The notes under the pieces: model-generated
Seen by the model: only the letters and a program-made list of their open reading frames with translations
What the model was told of the DNA's origin: nothing
Database searches by the model: none
NCBI RefSeq assembly: GCF_010731575.1
Contig: NZ_AP022617.1
Coordinates: forward strand, 1,054,001 to 1,118,000
Reading direction: 5' to 3'
From: Mycolicibacterium monacense
GTDB lineage: Bacteria > Actinomycetota > Actinomycetes > Mycobacteriales > Mycobacteriaceae
Length of the DNA stretch: 64,000 nucleotides
Part shown: positions 38,661 to 47,610 of the stretch, in pieces
Numbering within the stretch: the stretch's first letter is position 1
Layout of the letters: each line of letters begins with the position of its first letter
Translations under genes and position numbers: made by a program

Positions 38661-39548
38661 TTGAGCGTCCCCGCACGTCCCGCGCCGCTGTTCGCCGACA
38701 TCGACGACGTCGCGCGCCGGCTCGGCGAGACCGGATACCTGCCCGACACCGCGACGGCCACCGCGGTGTTCCTCGCCGACCGGCTGGGCAAACCGCTACT
38801 GGTCGAAGGGCCCGCCGGTGTCGGAAAGACCGAACTCGCCCGCGCGGTCGCGCAGGCCACCGGTTCGGAACTGGTCCGGCTGCAGTGCTACGAGGGTGTC
38901 GACGAGGCCCGTGCCCTCTACGAGTGGAACCACGCCAAGCAGATCCTGCGGATCCAGGCCGGTAACGCCGGCGAAGCGGGGGACTGGGACCGCACGAAAC
39001 TCGACGTGTTCAGCGAGGAGTTCCTGCTGTCGCGGCCGCTGCTGACCGCGATCCGGCGCACCGACCCGACGGTGCTGCTGGTCGACGAGACCGACAAGGC
39101 CGACATCGAGATCGAGGGTCTGCTGCTGGAGGTGCTCTCCGACTTCGCGGTCACCGTCCCCGAACTCGGCACGATCAAGGCTGAACGGACCCCGTTCGTG
39201 GTGCTCACCTCCAACGCCACCCGGGAACTCTCCGAGGCGCTCAAGCGCCGCTGCCTGTTCCTGCACATCGACTTCCCCGATCCCGATCTCGAGCGACGGA
39301 TCCTGCTGTCGCGGGTGCCCGAGCTTCCCGAGCACCTGGCCTCCGAACTGGTCCGCATCATCGGCGTGCTGCGGGGAATGCAGCTCAAGAAGCTGCCCTC
39401 GGTGGCCGAGACCATCGACTGGGGCCGCACCGTGCTGGCGCTGGGCATGGACACCATCGACGACGCGATGATCGCCGCCACCCTCGGTGTGGTGCTCAAA
39501 CACCAGTCCGATCAGCAGCGCGCCGCCGGAGAGTTAAGGCTCAACTGA
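38661..39548 (+). CDS. MoxR-type AAA+ ATPase (Rv2426c-like)
   Basis: Chaperone-like ATPase of 295 residues. Walker A is GPAGVGKTELA (about residues 49-59), Walker B is VLLVDETDKAD near 142, with sensor-1 TSNATRELSEALKRR near 180. MoxR ATPases work with VWA-domain partners to insert metals or activate target enzymes, and such a partner is the next gene. The TTG start follows CAGGAGATG. The stop overlaps the next ATG (TGATG). The target of the pair is unknown in mycobacteria. Confidence 0.92.
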   Translation: MSVPARPAPLFADIDDVARRLGETGYLPDTATATAVFLADRLGKPLLVEGPAGVGKTELARAVAQATGSELVRLQCYEGVDEARALYEWNHAKQILRIQAGNAGEAGDWDRTKLDVFSEEFLLSRPLLTAIRRTDPTVLLVDETDKADIEIEGLLLEVLSDFAVTVPELGTIKAERTPFVVLTSNATRELSEALKRRCLFLHIDFPDPDLERRILLSRVPELPEHLASELVRIIGVLRGMQLKKLPSVAETIDWGRTVLALGMDTIDDAMIAATLGVVLKHQSDQQRAAGELRLN

Positions 39549-40990
39549 TGCCGCCGCGCCGCGTCCGACCGCCACAGCCGCTCGCCCCGCACGGGATACC
39601 CGGCCACCTGGTCGAGTTCGTCGAGGCGCTGCGCAAACAGGGCATCTCGGTGGGCCCGTCGGAGACCGTCGACGCCGGGCGGGTGATGGCGGTCCTCGGC
39701 CTCGGCGACCGGGAGGTTCTGCGGGAAGGCCTCGCGTGTGCGGTGCTGCGGCGTCCGGACCACCGCGACACCTACGACGCGATGTTCGATTTGTTCTTCC
39801 CGGCGGCGCTGGGCGGTAAGACCGTCCTGGCCGACGACGACGCGGACAGCGACGAGCAGGGCCTGCCGCCCGAGGACGTCGAGGCGATGCGCGAGGCGCT
39901 GCTGAAGCTGCTGACCGACAACCCCGACCTGGCCGAGATGGACGAGCGGTTGACGGCGATGATCGCCCAGATCGTGGAGTCCTACGGCCGCTACAACTCC
40001 AGCCGGGGGCCGTCGTACTCGTCGTATCAGGCGCTCAAGGCGATGAGCCTCGACGATCTGGAGGGCCGCCTGCTCGCCGGGCTGCTGGCGCCCTACGGTG
40101 ACGAACCCACTCCCACCCAGGAGCAGATCGCCAAGTCCATTGCGGCGCAACGCATATCGCAGCTACGCAAGATGGTCGAGGGTGAGACCAAGCGGCGTAC
40201 GGCGGAGCAGCTGGGCCGTGAACACGTGCAGATGTACGGGGTGCCCCAACTCGCCGAGAACGTCGAGTTCCTGCGCGCCTCCGGTGAACAGCTGCGCCAG
40301 ATGCGCCGGGTGGTCGCCCCGTTGGCGCGCACGTTGGCCACGCGGCTGGCGGCGCGCCGGCGTCGCGCCCGGGCCGGTGAGATCGACATGCGCAAGACGC
40401 TGCGCAAATCCATGTCGACCGGGGGAGTGCCGATCGACGTCGTGCTCAAGAAACCGCACCCGGCGCGGCCGGAACTCGTTGTGCTGTGCGACGTGTCGGG
40501 GTCGGTCGCCGGGTTCAGCTCCTTCACGCTGATGCTCGTCCACGCGCTGCGCCAACAGTTCTCACGGGTACGCGTCTTCGCGTTCATCGACACCACCGAC
40601 GAGGTCACCGAATTGTTCGGCCCCGACGCGGATCTGGCGGTGGCCGTGCAGCGCATCACCCGCGAGGCCGGTGTGTACACCCGCGACGGGCACTCCGACT
40701 ACGGCAACGCCTTCGTCTCGTTCCTGCACAAGTACCCGACGGCGCTGTCGCCGCGCAGTTCGCTGCTCGTCCTCGGGGACGGGCGCAACAACTACCGCAA
40801 CCCGGAAACGGAACTGCTGGCGCGGATGGTCAACGCCAGCCGCCACGCGCACTGGCTCAACCCCGAACCGAAACACCTTTGGGGCAGCGGTGATTCGGCC
40901 ACGCCGCGTTACGAGGACATCATCACGATGCACGAGTGCCGCTCGGCCAAACAGCTGGCCGCGGTGATCGACCAGCTGCTGCCGGTGTAA
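39548..40990 (+). CDS. VWA domain (CoxE-like) protein, MoxR partner (Rv2425c-like)
   Basis: A 480-residue protein with a C-terminal von Willebrand A domain. The metal-ion-dependent adhesion site is D315-x-S317-x-S319 (CDVSGSVAG), with later Thr and Asp in TDEVTELFGPDAD. The N-terminal 300 residues are charged and helical, a presumed client-binding region. It begins inside the MoxR stop. Family precedent (CoxD/CoxE, NorQ/NorD) suggests activation of a metalloenzyme. No such enzyme gene is adjacent. Confidence 0.9.
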   Translation: MPPRRVRPPQPLAPHGIPGHLVEFVEALRKQGISVGPSETVDAGRVMAVLGLGDREVLREGLACAVLRRPDHRDTYDAMFDLFFPAALGGKTVLADDDADSDEQGLPPEDVEAMREALLKLLTDNPDLAEMDERLTAMIAQIVESYGRYNSSRGPSYSSYQALKAMSLDDLEGRLLAGLLAPYGDEPTPTQEQIAKSIAAQRISQLRKMVEGETKRRTAEQLGREHVQMYGVPQLAENVEFLRASGEQLRQMRRVVAPLARTLATRLAARRRRARAGEIDMRKTLRKSMSTGGVPIDVVLKKPHPARPELVVLCDVSGSVAGFSSFTLMLVHALRQQFSRVRVFAFIDTTDEVTELFGPDADLAVAVQRITREAGVYTRDGHSDYGNAFVSFLHKYPTALSPRSSLLVLGDGRNNYRNPETELLARMVNASRHAHWLNPEPKHLWGSGDSATPRYEDIITMHECRSAKQLAAVIDQLLPV

Positions 40991-41004
40991 CTCACCTTCC
41001 CCCC

Positions 41005-41064
41005 GCGAGCAGACACAGAATCGCCCTCTCGCGTAGGGGATCACGCGACTCTGTGTATGCTCGC
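41005..41064. repeat. Long imperfect palindrome between convergent genes (repeat/terminator candidate)
   Basis: Arms GCGAGCAGACACAGAATCGC (41005-41024) and its complement at 41045-41064 match at 18 of 20 positions around a 20-base loop. It lies between the convergent VWA and flavoprotein genes, so it can terminate both. Length and symmetry resemble dispersed palindromic elements of fast-growing mycobacteria, but copy number cannot be judged from this window. Confidence 0.7.
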
Positions 41065-41074
41065 GCAGTGAGGG

Positions 41075-42316
41075 TCAGGCGAACGCCACCGTGACGTCGC
41101 CGCCGTTCGGATCGGCGTTCGCCACCAGCGACCACGGCGCGCGATAGACCCGCCCCGGCGCCGCGGGCCAGGGTGTGCGGGCCGTCGCCAACACCCGGCC
41201 GTCCTGCACCGCCCGCAACTTGGGCAGCCGGCGATACTCGGCGACCCAGAACAGCAGATCACCCCTGGCGGCGGCCCCGCCGTTAGGCGAGATGAGTTGC
41301 GGTGCGACCCATCTGAACGGCTCATCGGTGCGGATTCGCACGCCCGGCGACGGTTCTTCGCGGCGCTGCAGCCAGCCCCGCACCGCCGCGGCCACGTGGC
41401 GTCCGTCGAGCGCCGCCCCGTCGGCGGTGTCCACCGGGTGCAGCAGGTTGCCCACCGCGAACACGCCGGGCGCGCTGGTGCGCAACGCGGCGTCGACGAC
41501 GGGGCCGCGGGTTCCGGCGTCCATTGCCAGACCGCCGGTGCGGGCCAGCTCGTGGTCGGGGATCCAGTCGCCGGTGAACACGACGGTGTCGCAGTCGACG
41601 GTGGTGCGCTCACCGGTGTCGAGGTTCTCGACCACCGCCTTGCGCACCCGGTCCTTGCCGTGGATGCTCACCAGCCGGCTGCGGGTGAGCACCGGTCCGC
41701 TCATCAACGCCCGGCCCGGGACCCGGAACCCGGCATAGGCTTCGGATCTCGGGTACCGGCTGACCATCGCGACGGTGGCGCAACCCGCCTCGCGCAGTGT
41801 CAGCACCGCCGACCAGCTGACCAGTTCGGCGCCGACGATCAGCGCGCGCGTACCGACCCGCGCGTGGTGCAGGTGCACGAGGTTCTGCAGCTGTCCGGTG
41901 GTGTACACCCCGTCGGGCCGGTCACCGGGGATGAGCCGGGCCGGTCGCGGACGCTCCCGCGCACCGGTGGCCAGCACGACCGCATCGGCCGACACCGTCC
42001 GCACACCGCGAGGGGTGGTGACCTGCAGCAGTCGCTCACCGCCCCAACCGGTCACCATCGCCTCGGTCTCGAGCATGGCCCCGGCGTCGAGTGCCTGCGC
42101 GGTCAGCCGCCGCGCATAGGCGGGTCCGGACATGAATCGCCGGAGGTCGCGCATTCCGTAGCCGGGATGATCGCTGTGCCTGGGGATTCCGCCGGTCATG
42201 GCCTCGCGTTCGAGCACCAGCACGTCGACGTCGGGTGCGAGCGCCGCCGCGGCGGTGAGGCCCGCGGGTCCGCCGCCGATGATCGCGACGGCCACCTTCT
42301 GCGTCGGCGCCGTCAT
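41075..42316 (-). CDS. FAD/NAD(P)-dependent oxidoreductase (pyridine nucleotide-disulfide type)
   Basis: Flavoprotein of 413 residues. It has an N-terminal FAD site (VAIIGGGPAGLTAAAALA), a second dinucleotide fold (ALIVGAELVSWSAVLTLREAG), ATGARERPRPARLIPG, and the FAD-binding TSAPGVFAVGNLL. No redox-active Cys pair is seen. It resembles the partner subunit of HcnB/GlpA-like dehydrogenases that carries electrons between a substrate flavoprotein and NAD or quinone. The start overlaps the stop of the GlpA-like gene (ATGA), so the two are almost certainly subunits of one enzyme. Confidence 0.86.
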   Translation of the reverse strand: MTAPTQKVAVAIIGGGPAGLTAAAALAPDVDVLVLEREAMTGGIPRHSDHPGYGMRDLRRFMSGPAYARRLTAQALDAGAMLETEAMVTGWGGERLLQVTTPRGVRTVSADAVVLATGARERPRPARLIPGDRPDGVYTTGQLQNLVHLHHARVGTRALIVGAELVSWSAVLTLREAGCATVAMVSRYPRSEAYAGFRVPGRALMSGPVLTRSRLVSIHGKDRVRKAVVENLDTGERTTVDCDTVVFTGDWIPDHELARTGGLAMDAGTRGPVVDAALRTSAPGVFAVGNLLHPVDTADGAALDGRHVAAAVRGWLQRREEPSPGVRIRTDEPFRWVAPQLISPNGGAAARGDLLFWVAEYRRLPKLRAVQDGRVLATARTPWPAAPGRVYRAPWSLVANADPNGGDVTVAFA

Positions 42317-43725
42317 CGCACCGCCGCCACATCGTCGGCATCCTCGGCGCCGCGGGCCTCCAAAAGCGCCTGCGTGTGCGCACCGCAGTAGAACCCCTGG
42401 CAACGGCCGTTCATCACCCGGGTGCGCCTGCGGAGCCCGTCCAGATCGGCGGGTGGGATCGTCGACGCGAACGCGTCGCGGATCTCACCGGCGGTGACGC
42501 GTTCGCAGAAGCACACGATCCGTCCGTACGCGGGGTCGGCGGCGATGCGGCCGGCGTCCTCGTACGGCCGCACCCCGACCTCGCCGATATTGGGCATCCG
42601 CGGTGGGTCCGGCAGGTCGGCGCGCGGTTCGAGATCGAGGTCGGTCCCGCCGAGCAGCCCCATGACGTGCTCGGCGATCGCCATCCCCGACGTCAGCCCG
42701 GTGGAGCGGATGCCGCCGACCAGCACGTAGCGCTGCGCGGCGTCGACGTCGATCAGGTAGTCGTCGGAGTCGATCGCGGCCCGCAGGCCCGCGTAGCTCG
42801 CGGTGACCTCTTCGTCGAAGAGTTTGGGCATCAACACTTTTCCCTTGCTGAGCAGGAAGTCGAAACCCTCCTCGCTGGTATCGGTGGCCGTGCGGTCGGT
42901 CAGGTTCTCCGATGTCGGGCCGACCATCACGTTGCCGTAGATGGTCGGGCTGACGAGGACGCCCTTACCGCGTGACGAGGGGACCGCGAGCACGATGAGC
43001 GGCACCATCGGCCGGGTGAGCTTGTCGAAGACCAGGAGTTCACCGCGGCGCGGTGTGACGGTGAAGCGGTGGTGGCCGAACTCGGCGTCGAGAGCGTCCG
43101 CGCCGAGACCGGCGGCGTTGACGATCCAGCGGCCGCGGACGTCGCCGGCCGTGGTGCGCAGCGTGGTGTGCCCGTCGGCCGGTTCGGCGTGCAGCACGCG
43201 GGCATTGCGCAGCAACCGGGCACCCCGCTGGACGGCGTCGGTGGCCAGCGCGAGGTTGGTCGTCCAGGTGCAGATGAGTGACTCGCCCGGGACGGTGAGG
43301 CCGGCCAGCGCGCCGGGCCCCAGGTCGGGCACCCGGCGGTACACCTCTGCGGCGTCGACGATCTCGCATTCGGTGTAGCCGTTGCGCAGCGCCTTGTCCT
43401 GCAGACCCGGCAGTGCGTCGCGTTCCTCGTCGGTCCACGCGACCAGCAGTGCGCCGGTGCGCTCGACGGGGATCCCGGTCTGCTCGGCGTAGGCGCCGAG
43501 CAGGTCGTAGCCGCGGGCCACCAGCGTCGACTCCAACGTGCCCGGCTTCGCGTCGAATCCGGTGTGCAGCAGGGCCGTATTGGCCTTGCTGGTGCCGTCG
43601 CCGACATCGCCGCGGGCTTCCAGCAGCGTCACCGACAACGCGGTGCCGGCCAGGGCGCGCGCGATCGCGCTGCCCACGATGCCCGCACCCACGACGATGA
43701 CGTCGCTGACGTCGGACGTACTCAC
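42313..43725 (-). CDS. GlpA-like FAD dehydrogenase with C-terminal BFD-type 2Fe-2S domain
   Basis: Oxidises a polyol phosphate or similar substrate, 470 residues. It has an N-terminal FAD motif (VIVVGAGIVGSAIARAL) and a DAO-type catalytic domain with the segment GDGTSKANTALLHTG that matches the glycerol-3-phosphate dehydrogenase family. The C-terminal [2Fe-2S] domain has ligands C405-x-C407 and C442-x4-C447. The GTG start has AAGGAGAG upstream and overlaps the kinase stop. Together with the next flavoprotein it recalls the two-subunit soluble glycerol-3-phosphate dehydrogenases found beside glpK in other bacteria, rather than the membrane GlpD. Confidence 0.87.
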   Translation of the reverse strand: MSTSDVSDVIVVGAGIVGSAIARALAGTALSVTLLEARGDVGDGTSKANTALLHTGFDAKPGTLESTLVARGYDLLGAYAEQTGIPVERTGALLVAWTDEERDALPGLQDKALRNGYTECEIVDAAEVYRRVPDLGPGALAGLTVPGESLICTWTTNLALATDAVQRGARLLRNARVLHAEPADGHTTLRTTAGDVRGRWIVNAAGLGADALDAEFGHHRFTVTPRRGELLVFDKLTRPMVPLIVLAVPSSRGKGVLVSPTIYGNVMVGPTSENLTDRTATDTSEEGFDFLLSKGKVLMPKLFDEEVTASYAGLRAAIDSDDYLIDVDAAQRYVLVGGIRSTGLTSGMAIAEHVMGLLGGTDLDLEPRADLPDPPRMPNIGEVGVRPYEDAGRIAADPAYGRIVCFCERVTAGEIRDAFASTIPPADLDGLRRRTRVMNGRCQGFYCGAHTQALLEARGAEDADDVAAVR

Positions 43726-45170
43726 GAGGTCTCTCCTTGGTTCTGCAGTGTCGATTCCGCGGCCCGGCGCCACCGCTGGAGGTAGTCGGCGGCGTGGTCG
43801 GCGGACCAGCGGGGTTCGTAGGTGTGCACGGGAGTCCACGTGCCGACGGCCTCGGCCGGTGTGAGCGAGGGCTCCAATGCCAGGCGCGCGCATGCGGCGG
43901 CGCCCAGCGCGGTCGCGTGCAGGGACGGGTACACGTCGACCGGGATCTGCGCGAGATCGGCCTGGGCCTGCATGAGCACCGTCGAGCGGGTCAGCCCGCC
44001 GTCGACCCGCAACCGGGTCAGCGGACGGCCTAGGTCGGTGCCGACGAGGTCGGCCAGCGCGGTGACCTGGGCGGCGATACCCTCCAGCAGCGCCCGCACC
44101 AGGTGTCCGCGGGTGCTCGACAGCGTCATACCGGTGAACGACGCCGTCGCACCCGAATCCCACCACGGCGCAGCCAGACCCGCGAGCGCCGGGACGCACA
44201 GCACCCCGTCGCTCGAATCGGTCGCGACGGTGTCGAGGTGGTCCGCGGCGGGTACCAGGCCGAGGTCGATGGCCCACCGCACGGCCGATGCGGCGGTGTA
44301 CACCTGACCGTCGGCGCAGTACGAGGTCTGACCGCGCAGCCGCCACGCCACCGACGTCGTCAGCCCCGACGACGACCGGGCCGGGATCTCACCGAGTTGC
44401 GCCAGCAGGAACGCGCCGGTGCCGTACGTGCATTTGGCGGCGCCCGGCTCCAGGCAGCTCTCGGCCAGCAGGGCGGCCTGCTGGTCGACGATCAGACCGG
44501 CGACGGGGATCGTCGGCCCGAAAACGTCTGTCTCGCCGACGATCTGGTCGCTGTCGACGATCGCGGGCAGCGACTCCCCGGCCAGTCCGAACAGGTCGAG
44601 CAGTTCGTCGTCCCAGGTGGGGGATTCCAGTGCGGTCAGCAGTGACCGGCTCGCGGTGGAGGTGTCGGTGACGAACGCGCCGCACAGCCGGTGCACCAGC
44701 CAGGTGTCGGTGGTGGTGACGACCCCGGAGCGGGTGAGTCCGGCCCGCAGCCACGCCATCTTCGGCGCCGAGAAGTACGGGTCGAGCACCAGCCCGGTCC
44801 GCTGCGCGATCCGGTCGGCCGAGCCGGCCAGCGGAGCGCACACCGACTCGGCCCGACGGTCCTGCCAGACGATTGCGGGTGTCAGCGGGCGGCCGGTGTC
44901 ACGGTCCCACGCCAGGACCGTCTCACCCTGGTTGGCCAGTGCGACCGCCGCGACGGGAACACCCGCCCGCGCCAACGCTTCCCGGCCGGCACCGACCACC
45001 GAATCCCACATCGCCTCCGGGTCCTGCTCGACCGCGCCACCGGCGAGGTACTGCGGCCGCAACGCGACCTCGGCGACCGAGACCACCCGACCGGACCCGT
45101 CGGAGCCGTAGTCGACGACGATCGCCTTCGTCCCCGACGTGCCCTGATCGATGGCGAGCAGATGTGTCAT
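43722..45170 (-). CDS. FGGY family carbohydrate kinase (glycerol kinase-like)
   Basis: ATP-dependent kinase of 482 residues. It has the phosphate-1 loop LAIDQGTSGTKAIVVD at the N terminus, IVWQDRRAESVC near residue 105, GLIVDQQAALL near 228, YGTGAFLLAQ near 250, and GGLTRSTVLMQ near 395. It resembles GlpK but is shorter than the usual 500 residues and lacks a close match to the glycerol-pocket signature, so another polyol or amino-alcohol is possible. Its ATG overlaps the permease stop by one base. Confidence 0.88.
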   Translation of the reverse strand: MTHLLAIDQGTSGTKAIVVDYGSDGSGRVVSVAEVALRPQYLAGGAVEQDPEAMWDSVVGAGREALARAGVPVAAVALANQGETVLAWDRDTGRPLTPAIVWQDRRAESVCAPLAGSADRIAQRTGLVLDPYFSAPKMAWLRAGLTRSGVVTTTDTWLVHRLCGAFVTDTSTASRSLLTALESPTWDDELLDLFGLAGESLPAIVDSDQIVGETDVFGPTIPVAGLIVDQQAALLAESCLEPGAAKCTYGTGAFLLAQLGEIPARSSSGLTTSVAWRLRGQTSYCADGQVYTAASAVRWAIDLGLVPAADHLDTVATDSSDGVLCVPALAGLAAPWWDSGATASFTGMTLSSTRGHLVRALLEGIAAQVTALADLVGTDLGRPLTRLRVDGGLTRSTVLMQAQADLAQIPVDVYPSLHATALGAAACARLALEPSLTPAEAVGTWTPVHTYEPRWSADHAADYLQRWRRAAESTLQNQGETS

Positions 45171-46669
45171 CAGTCCTTCGCGGCCTCACGGTCGAGTTCG
45201 GCGTCGATCGAGTGCATATCGGGCATCGACAAGCCGTGGCGGCCGCGGGTGGCCAGCAGGTAACCCAGGTACAGCGCACCGATCACCACCATGACGATGA
45301 CGTAGGACCACGCCTCCTTGAAGCTCGAATCGCGGAACAGCGCCAGTTCGAAGGCCAGCCAGACCACTGCCACCGCGACGACCGGGATCTCCCACGCGCC
45401 GAGGTCGAATTTCCCGTTGGCGGGCAACGACTTGCGCTTGATCAGGTAGAGCACCACGGTCGAGGCGTACATCACCGCGGGCAGCAGGGTGGCGGCGCCG
45501 AACAGCGTGAACAGCGCGGTCTCCGAGCGGGAGAAGATCGCCAGGATGAGGTTGGCGACGACGAAGTAGAGCACCGCGGCCTTGAACGGGGTGTGGAACC
45601 GCGGCGAGATCTGGTCCCACTGCTGCCAGCCGGGGAAGCGCTTGTCCCGCGACATCGCCCAGGTGAGCCGCACGCCGGTGATCATGATGACCAGACCGCA
45701 CGCGAAGATCGCCAGCACCACCATCAGCAGCAGCAGTGTCGCCACGACCGAGCCGAGGGTCGATTCGATGACGTCGGCGATCGGCGTCCCGGATTCGGCG
45801 AGCGCGATGGGATCGCCCGCGGCCAGCGTCACCGCGACCAGGAACAGGAAGCCCAGCACACCGGAGGCGAGCACGGCCTGGCACATCGCGCGCGGCACCA
45901 CCCGTTCGGGGTCGTGGGTCTCCTCGGCGAGGTTGGCGGCCGATTCGAAGCCGACGATGGTGAAGGCGCCGAGCAGGAAGCCCAGCATCCAGGGGCCCGC
46001 CGACGTCCAGTCGCCGAAGCTCCAGAACCCCTCGGCTGGAACTGCGCCCTTGCTGAACAGGTTGCCGAAGTCCATGTCCCCGCGGATCGCGGCGACCACG
46101 AGCAGCAGCACCGTGAGCGCCACCATGCCGATCAGTTCGAGGGTGACGAAGCTGTTGTTGACGCGTTCGGCCCAGGGCGTCGAGAACGCCACGAGCAGGA
46201 ACTGGATCAGCAGCACGCCGGCGGTGATCAGCCAGGCGATGGTGGCGGTGCTCTCGTAGTTCAGCAGCACCGGCAGGATCGTCGAGGCGATCGTGTAGTC
46301 GACCGCGCAGACCACGATGGCCAGGAACGTGAACGAGATCCAGCCGATGATCCAGCCCAGCACGGGGTTGGCCAGGCGTGACATCCACTGGTAGTGGTAG
46401 CCGGTCACGGGGATCCGGGAGGCCAGCGCGCCCAGCACGAAGGCCACCGCCAACTGGCCGACGACCGCGATCGGCCACGTCCAGATACCGATCGGACCCG
46501 AGGAGTTCAGCACCGATCCGTAGGTGGTGAAGATGCCGGTGGCGATCGAGACGAACGCGAACGCCACGGCGAACGACGCGAACTTCCCGGTGCGCCGCTC
46601 GAGGGATTGGGAGTAGCCGAACTGTGCGAGTTCGGCGGCGTCACCGTCGCCGGGAACAGGACCGGACAT
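45170..46669 (-). CDS. APC superfamily permease
   Basis: Integral membrane transporter of 499 residues with about twelve hydrophobic helices. The early consensus of amino acid-polyamine-organocation carriers is seen (FAFVSIATGIFTTYGS in helix 1, VGFESAANLAEETHDPERVVPRA in the helix 6-7 loop). Such carriers usually take up amino acids, amines or choline-like compounds, which is unusual in an operon with a sugar-type kinase. ATG 46669 has TGGAGGAACG. It is the first gene of a four-gene operon and lies directly downstream of the GntR operator. Confidence 0.9.
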   Translation of the reverse strand: MSGPVPGDGDAAELAQFGYSQSLERRTGKFASFAVAFAFVSIATGIFTTYGSVLNSSGPIGIWTWPIAVVGQLAVAFVLGALASRIPVTGYHYQWMSRLANPVLGWIIGWISFTFLAIVVCAVDYTIASTILPVLLNYESTATIAWLITAGVLLIQFLLVAFSTPWAERVNNSFVTLELIGMVALTVLLLVVAAIRGDMDFGNLFSKGAVPAEGFWSFGDWTSAGPWMLGFLLGAFTIVGFESAANLAEETHDPERVVPRAMCQAVLASGVLGFLFLVAVTLAAGDPIALAESGTPIADVIESTLGSVVATLLLLMVVLAIFACGLVIMITGVRLTWAMSRDKRFPGWQQWDQISPRFHTPFKAAVLYFVVANLILAIFSRSETALFTLFGAATLLPAVMYASTVVLYLIKRKSLPANGKFDLGAWEIPVVAVAVVWLAFELALFRDSSFKEAWSYVIVMVVIGALYLGYLLATRGRHGLSMPDMHSIDAELDREAAKD

Positions 46670-46684
46670 CGTTCCTCCAGAGTT

Positions 46685-46738
46685 GGTATAGACCATGTGG
46701 TTGAACCGTAGTATGGGTGTGAGCCACATCATCGTCAA
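46685..46738 (-). promoter_or_regulatory. Promoter and HutC-type operator of the permease-kinase-dehydrogenase operon
   Basis: On the minus strand, TTGACG (46738-46733), a 17-base spacer and CATACT (46715-46710) form a near-consensus promoter with a start near 46703. Immediately downstream, GGTATAGACC (46685-46694) fits the GntR/HutC site GT-N-TA-N-AC exactly. A wider inverted repeat ATGTGG...CCACAT (46695-46729) surrounds the -10. Repression by blocking elongation or initiation is expected. Confidence 0.75.
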
Positions 46739-46808
46739 GCCAGGTAACAAAGCGTTTACCCGACGCGCGGCTTCGGTTCTCCTTGGCCATGTGAATCCAG
46801 CACCCGGC

Positions 46809-46821
46809 TACGCTGCAGACA
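46809..46821 (+). promoter_or_regulatory. Leaderless promoter of the GntR gene
   Basis: TACGCT (46809-46814) lies 6 bases before the ATG at 46821, the same hexamer and near-identical spacing as at proA and ndk. Confidence 0.55.
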
Positions 46822-47579
46822 TGCCGGCCGCCGCCAGGAAGAGCCCGCCGCAGGGCGGTGGCGACCCACCGCGTTACCTCGCCATCGCGGCGTTGGTCCG
46901 CGACCGGATCGCCACCGAGCAGCTCGGGCCGCACACGTTGCTGCCGTCGGAACGCGAACTCGCCGAACAGCACGGCGTCAGTCGGATGACCGCCCGGCAG
47001 GCGCTGTCGCTGCTCGAGAGCGAGGGTGTGGTCTACCGCAGACCGCCGCGTGGCACGTTCGTCGCCGAACCGCGGGTGCGGTTCCACATCGGCAGCTTCT
47101 CCGAGGAGGTGTCCCGGCTCGGACGCCGGCCCGCCGCGCGCCTGCTGTGGGCCGAACGGCAACAGCCGACGCCCGCGGTGCAGCTGGCCCTCGCGCTTCC
47201 CGACGGGGCCGCCGTGCACGTGTTCCACCGCCTGCGCAGCGTCGACGACGCACCCGTGGCCCTCGAGACCACCTTCCTGCCCGCCGACCTGACCCCGGGC
47301 ATCCTCGACACTCCCGAGGAGGGTTCGCTGTGGGCGGTCCTGCGCGATCGTTACGGCATGCGCTTGGCCCGGTCGACGGCGGTGCTGGAGTCGATCGTGC
47401 TCGACGACACGTCGAGCTCCCAGCTCGCGGTGCGGGCCGGTTCGGCGGGCACGCTGCTGACCCGGCGCACCGAGGACGACGCCGGCCGCTGCGTGGAGTA
47501 CGCGCGCGACGTCTACCGCGCCGACCGCGCCGCGTTCGAGGTCTCCGAGGTGCTCACGGTCGACCGCACAACGGTCTGA
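46821..47579 (+). CDS. GntR/HutC family regulator with UTRA ligand domain
   Basis: Regulator of 252 residues. The winged helix spans about 15-85 ([26 protein letters not shown]), and a UTRA small-molecule domain spans about 100-240 ([26 protein letters not shown]). TACGCT (46809-46814) is 6 bases before the ATG at 46821, so it is probably leaderless. A longer open frame from 46695 exists but crosses the promoter and looks non-coding. It is divergent from the four-gene catabolic operon and is the obvious local repressor. nadD follows 31 bases after the stop. Confidence 0.9.
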   Translation: MPAAARKSPPQGGGDPPRYLAIAALVRDRIATEQLGPHTLLPSERELAEQHGVSRMTARQALSLLESEGVVYRRPPRGTFVAEPRVRFHIGSFSEEVSRLGRRPAARLLWAERQQPTPAVQLALALPDGAAVHVFHRLRSVDDAPVALETTFLPADLTPGILDTPEEGSLWAVLRDRYGMRLARSTAVLESIVLDDTSSSQLAVRAGSAGTLLTRRTEDDAGRCVEYARDVYRADRAAFEVSEVLTVDRTTV

Positions 47580-47610
47580 CCGGGCTCTGGCTGCCGTAAG
47601 CTCGCTGTTC

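Noticed and set aside
46695..46820. Longer N terminus for the GntR regulator
   Set aside because: It would include the promoter of the divergent operon and lacks family resemblance; the ATG at 46821 has a correctly placed -10.
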